Part shown: positions 1 through 6,285 of the stretch, in pieces | Layout of the letters: each line of letters starts with the position of its first letter | Numbering within the stretch: position 1 is the first letter of the stretch | Assembly (NCBI GenBank): GCA_003233295.1 | Contig: QILJ01000040.1 | Coordinates: 1-6,285, forward strand | DNA length: 6,285 nt | Direction of reading: 5' to 3' | From: Ignavibacteria bacterium | GTDB taxonomy: Bacteria > Bacteroidota > Ignavibacteria > Ignavibacteriales > Melioribacteraceae | Program-made: the position numbers and the translations under genes | The notes under the pieces: model-generated | Databases searched by the model: none | The model's input: the letters and a program-made list of their open reading frames with translations, nothing else | What the model was told of the DNA's origin: nothing

Positions 1-2
1 CG

Positions 3-953
3 CCTGATCAAATTATTTTCAAAGTAATACCGGAATATCAAATCAGACTCACTCAGCTTCTGAACGGCGAAATTGATTTGATGGAGGATATGCAAACCGA
101 CGACATTAAAAAATTAAAGAGTAAGGGAAATATAAAAGTTGTACCGATAAGCGGAAGGGATTTCGATTATATTGCATGGAACAATATCGATCCGAAAAAG
201 TACAGCAGAAACGGCAGCGTCACGAAAAATATTTTCTTCGGCTCTGCCAATGTAAGAAAGGCTTTAACCTATGCTCTAAATAGAAAAGCCGTTATCAATG
301 AATATCTGAGCGGTTACGGTCAGTTATCAGTTGGACCGGTTTCGCCAATATTTAAAAATATATTCGATGATTCATTAATCCCTTACGATTATAATTCGGC
401 AACATCTAAAAAACTTTTAAGTGATGAAGGGTGGAAAGACAGCAACGGTAACGGAACTATTGATAAGAACGGAGTTGAATTTGCATTTACTCTTCATATC
501 CCGTCGGGAAATCCGCGCCGTGATTTTGCAGCTTCTCTTTTCAAAAACAATTTACTTGCTGTCGGCATTGATGTGACCATAGAGCAAAATGAACTGGGCA
601 CATTTATCGATAATTTATTCGCCAAACAGTATGATGCCTGGATGGCGGCTTGGGTTGTACCGATTCCTATTAACTTAAGGATATCCTGGTATTCGGAGTT
701 AGAGGAAACGCCTTTGAACTTTGCAAGTTATCAAAACAAAGAAGTGGATAAACTTCTTGATAACATTCAAAATGGTTCTTCAAGTGATATTAATACAGAT
801 TATAAAAAGATTCAGAAGATCATTCACAATGATGAACCTTATTCTTTTTTATATTGGGTTGATAATATTGTTTCGTACAACAAGAGGATTACGAAGATCA
901 ATATTAGTCCCTTGGGAAGTGTGCGTCATTGCTGGTTATGGAGAATTAATTAA
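3..953 (+). CDS. ABC transporter substrate-binding protein, family 5 (peptide/nickel type), 5'-partial
   Basis: This is the C-terminal 316 residues of an extracytoplasmic solute-binding protein that would deliver peptides or similar ligands to the permeases downstream. The frame is open from base 3, and the residues before the ATG at 78 (FKVIPEYQIRLTQLLNGEID) are ordinary family sequence, so that ATG is internal. Family landmarks seen in order are: the NGEIDLMED stretch (about 60-90), VRKALTYALNRKAVI (252-296, the 'vRqAlayAiDR' motif), a GW followed by an Asp/Asn/Gly-rich loop (429-473), RRDFAASLFKNNLLAVGIDV (the 'lq..l..iGI.v' motif), the AKQYDAWMAAW segment, NKEVDKLLDNIQ, and a final IIHNDEPYSFLYWV. 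The signal peptide or lipoprotein signal lies outside the window. The gene precedes two permease genes with a 91-base gap that contains a palindrome. The ligand cannot be told from this fragment. Family assignment is firm; peptide specificity is inferred from the neighbours. Confidence 0.93.
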   Translation, partial: PDQIIFKVIPEYQIRLTQLLNGEIDLMEDMQTDDIKKLKSKGNIKVVPISGRDFDYIAWNNIDPKKYSRNGSVTKNIFFGSANVRKALTYALNRKAVINEYLSGYGQLSVGPVSPIFKNIFDDSLIPYDYNSATSKKLLSDEGWKDSNGNGTIDKNGVEFAFTLHIPSGNPRRDFAASLFKNNLLAVGIDVTIEQNELGTFIDNLFAKQYDAWMAAWVVPIPINLRISWYSELEETPLNFASYQNKEVDKLLDNIQNGSSSDINTDYKKIQKIIHNDEPYSFLYWVDNIVSYNKRITKINISPLGSVRHCWLWRIN

Positions 954-961
954 CTTTGATA

Positions 962-1003
962 AAACCTCCGAGGTTTTTAGTTCGATATTGAGGTTTAAAC
1001 CTC
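962..1003. repeat. nested palindrome: four copies of a 7-base unit AAACCTC/GAGGTTT
   Basis: The unit AAACCTC occurs at 962-968 and 997-1003. Its reverse complement GAGGTTT occurs at 970-976 and 990-996. The order is therefore forward, reverse, reverse, forward. Bases 990-1003 form a perfect 14-bp palindrome (GAGGTTTAAACCTC), and 962-976 form a near-perfect one with a single central base. The arrangement allows mutually exclusive pairings: 962-968 with 990-996, or 966-976 with 997-1007. This overlaps the hairpin entry. It might be an operator for a dimeric regulator, a dispersed intergenic repeat, or simply the DNA of a terminator. Confidence 0.6.
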
Positions 1004-1014
1004 GGAGTTTTAAT
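962..1014 (+). terminator. terminator-like or attenuator hairpin between binding protein and permeases
   Basis: An 11-bp perfect inverted repeat pairs CTCCGAGGTTT (966-976) with AAACCTCGGAG (997-1007) across a 20-base loop. After one mismatch, three more A-T pairs extend it outward (962-964 with 1009-1011). The 3' arm runs into TTTTAATTA, a short U tract. This can be read as a weak intrinsic terminator after the binding-protein gene. It could also be a stabilising or attenuating stem-loop that lets the binding protein be made in excess over the permeases, as is common in ABC importer operons. The T run is only four bases long, so complete termination is doubtful. The permease gene begins about 30 bases further on with no other clear promoter. 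Confidence 0.5.
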
Positions 1015-1044
1015 TATGTACTATTGAGATAATGAATTAAATAA

Positions 1045-2031
1045 ATGAAAAAAAGTAAATTGATAATTTTTATTCGTAGAGTTCTCACTTCAATATTGGT
1101 CTTGTTTTTATTGATTTCTTTTGTCTTTGTAATAATTCGGTTATCTCCCGGCGATCCGGCTCAAAAATATCTTTCGCCGAAATTAAGTCCGAAACTGCAC
1201 GAAGAGATAGCTAACTCATATCATTTGGATAGCCCGATTGCAGAACAATATATCACTTTTGTTAAAAACATTTTTGTCGGAGATTTAGGAATATCATACA
1301 CATACCGTAAACCTGTTGTTTCGGTAATTGGACAGTATTTGCCTTTTACTATTTTCTTTTCGATAACAGCATTCATCCTTCAAATTATTTTCAGTTCACT
1401 GCTTGTATATTTTGCAGTTAGGTATAAGGGTGGAATAATTGATAAACTTCTTACGACAAGCTCTATGGTCATTTACGCAGTTCCGGTTTTTCTATCAAGC
1501 ATTTTTCTTATCTATATCTTTTCATATCAAATGAATGCTTTTTCTTCATCGGGAATTCGTTCTTTTAATTTTGATGAATTATCGGTGATGGGAAAGTTAT
1601 TGGATTATATTAAACATCTGCTTCTTCCTTTAATTGCAATTAGTTTAACAGGTATTCCAATATTTTATAAATATTTGAGAGATTCGATAATCAGTAATTT
1701 GAATTCATTGTATGTAATGAACTTAAGTTCGCTTGGTATAAGCAGGAAAGAAATAATATTAAAGTATGTTCTGCCGAATTCAGTTAATTCCGTAATTGCA
1801 GTTGCCGGCATTGAACTTGGTATTCTTCTTGGCGGAACGGTAATTGTAGAAACTATTTTTTCGCTTCCGGGTATGGGACAGTTAACAATGAACGCAGTAC
1901 TGGCAAGGGATTATCCTCTCGTAGTCGGATGTACAATTACTGCCGGGATATTGATATTGCTTGCTAATATGGTCGCCGATGTTATCAGGGTCTCAATTGA
2001 TAAAAGATTATTAAAAGAGTTAATGACATAA
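1045..2031 (+). CDS. ABC peptide transporter permease, DppB/OppB type
   Basis: This is an integral inner-membrane subunit of 328 residues, the normal length for the family, forming half of the translocation channel of a peptide-type importer. Residues 7-31 are the first membrane segment, followed by the hallmark RLSPGDPA (32-39). A periplasmic region then leads to FVGDLGISYTYRKPV. Several hydrophobic segments follow, around residues 99-125, 134-160, 191-208, 246-270 and 291-312. The coupling loop reads YVMNLSSLGISRKEIILKYV (223-242) then LPN, with Gly231 kept but the usual 'ArAKG' replaced by SSLG. The family-typical stretch LGGTVIVETIFSLPGMGQL and ARDYPLVVG close the domain. The start ATG has no Shine-Dalgarno but sits in an A-rich context. 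The stop codon abuts the start of the next permease, so the two are probably translationally coupled and assemble as a heterodimer. Confidence 0.95.
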   Translation: MKKSKLIIFIRRVLTSILVLFLLISFVFVIIRLSPGDPAQKYLSPKLSPKLHEEIANSYHLDSPIAEQYITFVKNIFVGDLGISYTYRKPVVSVIGQYLPFTIFFSITAFILQIIFSSLLVYFAVRYKGGIIDKLLTTSSMVIYAVPVFLSSIFLIYIFSYQMNAFSSSGIRSFNFDELSVMGKLLDYIKHLLLPLIAISLTGIPIFYKYLRDSIISNLNSLYVMNLSSLGISRKEIILKYVLPNSVNSVIAVAGIELGILLGGTVIVETIFSLPGMGQLTMNAVLARDYPLVVGCTITAGILILLANMVADVIRVSIDKRLLKELMT

Positions 2032-2034
2032 ATG
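2029..2034 (+). promoter_or_regulatory. zero-gap stop/start junction (TAA then ATG) between the two permeases
   Basis: The TAA of the first permease is followed immediately by the ATG of the second. No ribosome binding site stands close to the ATG; the nearest purine-rich stretch (AAAAGAG) lies about 13 bases upstream. This points to translation by re-initiation or coupling, which is an inference. Confidence 0.7.
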
Positions 2035-3312
2035 TTAACGAGATTAAAAATATGGATGATCATCATTCTGCTGCTGCTGTTCCTTATTGTTTTAAGGTTT
2101 CAGCTGATTAGCAGCGGTATCAAACTTCTGTATTTATTTATCATCTCTTTATTTAGTAATCCAAGTGAAGTTTGGAGACAGTTTGATTTCGCCACAATAG
2201 ACATACTTACTTCAGTGATATTGATTTTTACAATTCCTGTTATGATTTATAAAAATAGAAACAGATGGAAATTCTTAGGGCGGAATGTTTCACTTATTTC
2301 GTTCAGCATAATAGTTATATCAATTATTTTTGTTTTTGCACCGGTAATAACAAACTATAATCCGAATTTTCAAAATAGTTTAAAAGTAACAAGGTTTTTA
2401 TCACCCTTACAAAGAGTGCAGAAAATTTATTTTAAAGAAAATTCAAGAGATTCTAATACAAGGGATTTGGCAGTTCAGAAGAAAAAGGCAATAAGATCTG
2501 CGGTTGATGAAAGCTTTATCTACTTTGACGCTCTTAAAGTCAAAAATGATTCTGTAATTATTTTTCAATCGGGAGTCGTCAAGTCATTTCCCAAAGAGAA
2601 AATTATTTTTAATGACGGCAAACCAAAGGTTGATTCCAGAATTTTTTTGTTGGGAACGGATGAATTGGGAAGGGATATTTTCTCGCGTATAGTTTATGGT
2701 TCAAGAATATCAATTGTTATTGGTATATTCTCGGTATTATTGTCGCTGGTGCTGGGGATGCTGTTCGGATTTATTGCCGGTTATTACGGCGGCTACTATG
2801 ATCTTGTGATAAGCCGGATAACAGATATGTTCATGACGGTACCCTCAATCTTTTTTATTATAATGGCATTAGCGTTTTTCGGTAATTCATTACTCTCAAT
2901 TATTGTTGTACTTGGATTTTCAGGCTGGATGGGTTTATTTAAAATTGTTAAGGGAGAGATAGTTCTAATCAAGAAAAAAGATTATTTTGTAACATCAAAA
3001 AAATTAAAACTACCGGTTAAAAATTTGCTGTTTAATGAGATATTACCTGTAATGATAATTCCGGTTGTTGTGAATGTTGTTTTTCAATTTAGTAATGTTA
3101 TACTTGCTGAATCGTCACTGAGTTACTTAGGCTTAGGCTCCGGGCTAAACTATCCGTCATGGGGCTCTATGATACTCTCAGGGCAGCATTACATGGCTCA
3201 AGGCTGGTGGCTGATAGCTTTTCCGGGCTTTGCATTGATAATAACTTTATTAACATTTAATCTCTTCGGAGAAAAGATAAAATCATATTACAATCAAACA
3301 GATAACAGTTAA
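2032..3312 (+). CDS. ABC peptide transporter permease, DppC/OppC type, extended
   Basis: This is the second channel-forming membrane subunit, partner of the preceding permease. It has 426 residues, against about 300 in typical DppC/OppC proteins. An N-terminal extension carries two strongly hydrophobic segments (about 7-21 and 55-73) before the canonical first membrane helix (86-107, ending APVITNYNPN). A loop of about 100 residues (108-207) then precedes the hallmark GTDELGRD (208-215); the usual loop is roughly 40. The loop is polar with basic and beta-like stretches and is predicted to be periplasmic. The rest is standard: IVYGSRISIVIGI, multiple membrane helices, the coupling region KDYFVTSKKLKLPVKNLLFN (316-335) then EILP, and ESSLSYLGLGSGLNYPSWGS from residue 360. 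In the coupling motif the usual Gly is Lys326. The ATG is chosen because it abuts the upstream stop. No transporter ATPase follows; the next gene is a protein kinase. Family call is firm; the role of the extra segments is unknown. Confidence 0.93.
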   Translation: MLTRLKIWMIIILLLLFLIVLRFQLISSGIKLLYLFIISLFSNPSEVWRQFDFATIDILTSVILIFTIPVMIYKNRNRWKFLGRNVSLISFSIIVISIIFVFAPVITNYNPNFQNSLKVTRFLSPLQRVQKIYFKENSRDSNTRDLAVQKKKAIRSAVDESFIYFDALKVKNDSVIIFQSGVVKSFPKEKIIFNDGKPKVDSRIFLLGTDELGRDIFSRIVYGSRISIVIGIFSVLLSLVLGMLFGFIAGYYGGYYDLVISRITDMFMTVPSIFFIIMALAFFGNSLLSIIVVLGFSGWMGLFKIVKGEIVLIKKKDYFVTSKKLKLPVKNLLFNEILPVMIIPVVVNVVFQFSNVILAESSLSYLGLGSGLNYPSWGSMILSGQHYMAQGWWLIAFPGFALIITLLTFNLFGEKIKSYYNQTDNS

Positions 3313-3315
3313 ATG
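3310..3315 (+). promoter_or_regulatory. zero-gap stop/start junction (TAA then ATG) between permease and kinase gene
   Basis: The second permease stops with TAA and the kinase gene starts with ATG at the next base, the same arrangement as the junction at 2029-2034. No purine-rich ribosome binding site is visible before the ATG. This supports co-transcription and probable coupling of the kinase to the transporter genes. Confidence 0.7.
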
Positions 3316-6285
3316 ATTAACGATAGATATTCCATAATAAATAAATTAGGAGAGGGAAGAGCCAAAGTTTTTTCCTGCTCGGATAAATTTAATCCGGAAA
3401 GTAAGTTTGCGATCAAAATATTATCTTACACTTCCAACAATGATGAACTCCAATCTTTTGATGATGAATATGAACTGCTTAGGAAGTTTGATCATCCAAA
3501 TATCATCACAGTTTTTTCCAAGTCAAAAATATTAACGCTGGATAGTTTCGAGAAAACAGAATTCCATATATCAGAGAATGATAAATTTTTTGTGATGGAA
3601 TATGTTGACGGTATTAATATCGACCGGTTTCAAGATCTGAAAAGTGAAACTGTTTTACTGCAAGTATTAGATCAATTATCCTCTGTGCTCTATTATCTTC
3701 ATCAGGCAAATTATGTTTACTTCGATTTAAAACCGGAGAACATACTTATTGTAAACGATAATGATAAACCGATTTTAAAACTTATTGATTTTGGATTATC
3801 AAGTTACTTGCCGGAAATTGAAGATGATTATGCAAAGGGAACTGCAGAGTTTATTGCTCCGGAAATACTAAACAAGGAAAATCCGGATCATCGTGCCGAT
3901 CTCTATTCACTTGGAATTTTGTTGTATAAACTTGCGTATGGTAAATTTCCGTTTGATACAACTGGTGAACTTGAAATTTATCATGCACATTTGCAGAAAA
4001 AATTTGATTATCCTGCATGCCGTTACTCACATAAAGTTGTAAGCGTTATTCAAAAATTGCTAGAAAAATCTCCCGATAACCGTTATCAATCTGCACTCGA
4101 GTTTTATGACGATCTGGAAAGGGAAATAGCATATCAATTAAAACTGAATTTCAGACCTTTGTTCCAATTTATTCCCCGCACGGGTTTATTTAAGAATATT
4201 GATGCTTTTTGTTCTCCATCTAACGACTCAAACATTCTAATATTGAGCGGTGAAAGGGGAAGTGGAAAAAGTGAATTTCTTCAGTACACTAACAGAGTAA
4301 AATCCGACACGGTTTTAATTGATATTTCCAGTTTTATTAGAAGTTCTAGTTTCTGGAAACAATTTTTTAACAGACTTATCTATTCGGATTTCCTTTATAA
4401 TCACATTGATGAATCACTTGAGCATTATATATCTCTTCATATTGATGATAATTCTAGTAATTTACTCACAGAACTAAAAACGATTTTTGCTAAGATATCC
4501 AAAAAGATCAAATTTGTTTTGCTGATAGATGATATTGGAAATACAAGTCCGAGAATTCTTGAAACATTTACTGAACTGTTTCCGATTCTGCAAGCAAATA
4601 ATATAAAGATTATTGTAACTCAGAATAATGATTCGGAAAAACTTTTTAACCGGCTTGAAAATAAATCTGAGCTTTCCATTAATACATTTAGCGAAGAAGA
4701 AGTTATTCAGTTGATTGATTCGAGCTATCAAGATAGTTTCCCCAAAGGGGAATTAAAGAAGCTTGTTTTATCATACGCAGATAGGAATCCGAAGAACATC
4801 GCAAATTTCATTTTCAACATGATAGTATCCGGGGTTATTGATTATGCTTACGATGAAGTGAAATTTAATACTGATCCAGAAGTTCTGAACAAAACGTTAG
4901 AGTCTCAGGATTTTATATATGAAAAAATGTATAATGATCTTTTGCAGAATGAACTGATAGTGCTGGAAATAATTTCTCTTTTCAATGGTGAAATATCTGT
5001 CGAAATTATTTCGAAAATTTTGGGAACTTCTAAAAAGGGAATTTACTCGATAATAGCATCGTTGCGCAGTAAGAATGTAATTAAAAGCGCTGCGAGAAAT
5101 CTTGACCCGGTTTTTACAAATGACGGGTTTAAAAAACATATTTATCAGAATATTAAAGATAAGAAAGCCTTGCATCTGAAAACCGCTCAAGCAATAAGAC
5201 AAAATTCGGTAGAATTAAACTCATTAGTTTTTGCCGAACAATTTGAATTAGCTGACCGGTTTGATCTTGCAAAAGAGATAATTGACGAAGCGATTGTAAA
5301 CCCGGTGGTAAATGTTTTCCCCAAATCATTAAGAGAATTATTAGAAAGAAAACTCAGTTATAAGTTAACACTTGACGATGAAATTGAGACATTGAAAAAA
5401 TTGATTTCAGTTTTTGTGGATATTGGAGAATTCCTCCTCGCAGAAAGTTATCTTAAAAAGTTAGAGAAAAAGAAACTTGATCAAAATTCTGTAATACAAA
5501 AAAATAAACTGCTCGGCATTACATTAATAAATTTAGGCGAATTGAGCAGAGGATTGAAAATTCTAAAATCAATTGCAGATAAAATTGAAAAAGAACGAAA
5601 CAAGATCCTTTTTGAAATGGCAAGCGCTCATCTGGAACTAAATGAATTTAAAGAAACAGAAGAACTTTGCAACGAGATTATAAGCACTGAAAAAAATGAT
5701 CATGAATTGCTCGGACGGGTTTATAATCTTATCGGGCTTTCGGCTTTGTATAAAGGTTCTGAATTAAGCAAGGTGATGGAGTATTTCAGCTCAGCGTTCA
5801 AGGAATACAGCAAGATCAATAACCTTTTACGAATTGCTTCCATTGAAGTTAACATCGGAAATATTTCTTTCCTAATGGGTAATTTTTCTGAAGCTGAGAA
5901 ACATTGGAATAAGGCGCTGCAGATAAACCAATCAATTGGCAATGTTTCTCAGGAAGCGCAGATATTACTCAACTATGGTGTATTCAACTATGAGAGGGCA
6001 AAATATGAAAAAGCAGTAGAGCTATATCAGCAAGCAGGTGCAATTTTTAAGGGGCTTGGCGATAAAAAAGACCAGGGTTTGGTACTTACAAATCTTGGAG
6101 AAACTTATCTGGCAATTTGTGAATATCAGCTTTCTTATGATTCATTAATTGAATCTCAAAAGATATTCAAAAAAATTAAAAATGAAATTGAGCTTACTGA
6201 ATCGTTAATGTTGCTTGCAAAACTTTATTGGGTTATTGGAAATGGAACTCAGTTACATGATATAATTAAAAAAATAAATAAAATT
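3313..6285 (+). CDS. Ser/Thr protein kinase-like, STAND/AAA ATPase and TPR multidomain signalling protein, 3'-partial
   Basis: The frame is open for 991 codons to the window edge, so the C-terminus is missing. Residues 6 to about 271 form a eukaryotic-type kinase domain. It has a glycine loop LGEGRAKVF (12-20), catalytic Lys35 in AIK, Glu52 in the C helix, the catalytic loop YFDLKPEN (136-143), DFG (159-161), GTAEFIAPE (176-184), ADLYSLG (195-201) and Arg257. HRD is changed to YFD, but the catalytic Asp138 and Asn143 remain. Residues about 288-500 form a P-loop ATPase with Walker A GERGSGKS (313-320), Walker B VLLIDD (402-407) and a sensor-like strand IKIIVTQN (431-438). Residues about 537-596 look like the winged helix of STAND proteins. 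Alpha-helical repeats follow from about 697, with clear TPRs from 800 in 40-residue steps. No signal peptide or membrane segment is seen, so the protein is cytoplasmic. The architecture resembles PknK/MalT-like regulators; a C-terminal output domain such as a DNA-binding, histidine-kinase or sigma-54-interacting domain may lie beyond the edge. Substrate and ligand are unknown. Direct linkage to the permeases suggests a response to imported peptides, which is an inference. Confidence 0.9.
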   Translation, partial: MINDRYSIINKLGEGRAKVFSCSDKFNPESKFAIKILSYTSNNDELQSFDDEYELLRKFDHPNIITVFSKSKILTLDSFEKTEFHISENDKFFVMEYVDGINIDRFQDLKSETVLLQVLDQLSSVLYYLHQANYVYFDLKPENILIVNDNDKPILKLIDFGLSSYLPEIEDDYAKGTAEFIAPEILNKENPDHRADLYSLGILLYKLAYGKFPFDTTGELEIYHAHLQKKFDYPACRYSHKVVSVIQKLLEKSPDNRYQSALEFYDDLEREIAYQLKLNFRPLFQFIPRTGLFKNIDAFCSPSNDSNILILSGERGSGKSEFLQYTNRVKSDTVLIDISSFIRSSSFWKQFFNRLIYSDFLYNHIDESLEHYISLHIDDNSSNLLTELKTIFAKISKKIKFVLLIDDIGNTSPRILETFTELFPILQANNIKIIVTQNNDSEKLFNRLENKSELSINTFSEEEVIQLIDSSYQDSFPKGELKKLVLSYADRNPKNIANFIFNMIVSGVIDYAYDEVKFNTDPEVLNKTLESQDFIYEKMYNDLLQNELIVLEIISLFNGEISVEIISKILGTSKKGIYSIIASLRSKNVIKSAARNLDPVFTNDGFKKHIYQNIKDKKALHLKTAQAIRQNSVELNSLVFAEQFELADRFDLAKEIIDEAIVNPVVNVFPKSLRELLERKLSYKLTLDDEIETLKKLISVFVDIGEFLLAESYLKKLEKKKLDQNSVIQKNKLLGITLINLGELSRGLKILKSIADKIEKERNKILFEMASAHLELNEFKETEELCNEIISTEKNDHELLGRVYNLIGLSALYKGSELSKVMEYFSSAFKEYSKINNLLRIASIEVNIGNISFLMGNFSEAEKHWNKALQINQSIGNVSQEAQILLNYGVFNYERAKYEKAVELYQQAGAIFKGLGDKKDQGLVLTNLGETYLAICEYQLSYDSLIESQKIFKKIKNEIELTESLMLLAKLYWVIGNGTQLHDIIKKINKI

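Noticed and set aside
78..80. ATG as the possible start of the binding-protein gene
   Set aside because: The same frame is open back to the window edge and encodes typical family sequence before this Met, so the gene starts outside the window.
928..958. Bacteroidota-style promoter: ATTG (928-931), 19-base spacer, TAACTTTG (951-958) matching TAnnTTTG
   Set aside because: The match is short and AT-rich DNA yields such hits by chance. Transcription would start just before or inside the palindrome, and the lineage is not certain enough to trust this consensus. Start-site mapping near 965 would decide it.
721..1032. Plus-strand open frame of 103 codons overlapping the end of the binding-protein gene
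   Set aside because: It lies mostly inside a well-supported gene in another frame, its product has no recognisable features, and it runs through the palindrome.
4474..4731. Minus-strand open frame of 85 codons
   Set aside because: It is antisense to the ATPase region of the kinase gene, whose plus-strand frame carries clear motifs. Its product is compositionally biased and unrecognisable.
4897..5202. Minus-strand open frame of 101 codons
   Set aside because: It is antisense to the winged-helix region of the kinase gene and has no family signal or separate start context. Such frames arise by chance in AT-rich coding DNA.
5721..5942. Minus-strand open frame of 73 codons
   Set aside because: It is antisense to the TPR array and its product is not recognisable.
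3313..6285. A frameshift or internal stop splitting the kinase and TPR parts into separate genes
   Set aside because: I read every codon from 3313 to the edge and found no stop. Domains follow one another in one frame, so it is a single gene as far as the window shows.

Overview
The window is AT-rich DNA from a bacterium. It carries four consecutive plus-strand genes with almost no non-coding sequence. The first gene enters from the left edge and the last runs off the right edge. Low GC, A-rich start regions and the absence of clear Shine-Dalgarno sequences suggest the Bacteroidota/Chlorobiota/Ignavibacteriota lineage. A large kinase-ATPase-TPR protein beside a peptide transporter reminds me of Ignavibacteria. 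This placement is an inference from style, not from a marker gene.

Layout: (1) 3-953 is the C-terminal 316 residues of a family 5 (oligopeptide/dipeptide-type) ABC substrate-binding protein. (2) 954-1044 is the only intergenic gap. It holds an unusual nested palindrome made of four copies of a 7-base unit, which can fold as a terminator-like or attenuator-like hairpin. (3) 1045-2031 is a DppB/OppB-type permease. (4) 2032-3312 is a DppC/OppC-type permease. It is about 120 residues longer than usual, with an N-terminal membrane extension and a large loop insertion. (5) 3313-6285 is a single uninterrupted frame of 991 codons with no stop before the window ends. It encodes a soluble protein with an N-terminal Ser/Thr protein kinase-like domain, a STAND/AAA-type P-loop ATPase, a winged-helix-like segment and a long array of TPR repeats. 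Its C-terminus is not visible.

The last three genes are joined stop-to-start with no spacer (TAA directly followed by ATG, twice). They are therefore very likely one transcriptional and translational unit. No ATPase subunit of the transporter lies in the window, and the coupling (EAA) motifs of both permeases deviate from the family pattern. The most notable feature is that a multidomain signalling kinase is welded to a peptide-import operon. My hypothesis is a peptide-responsive signalling module in which transport and a kinase/STAND switch are made together. The kinase has a changed HRD motif (YFD) and a shortened glycine loop but keeps its catalytic Lys, Glu, Asp and DFG. It is therefore probably an active, atypical kinase rather than a dead one.

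No tRNA, rRNA, CRISPR array, insertion sequence or origin is visible.
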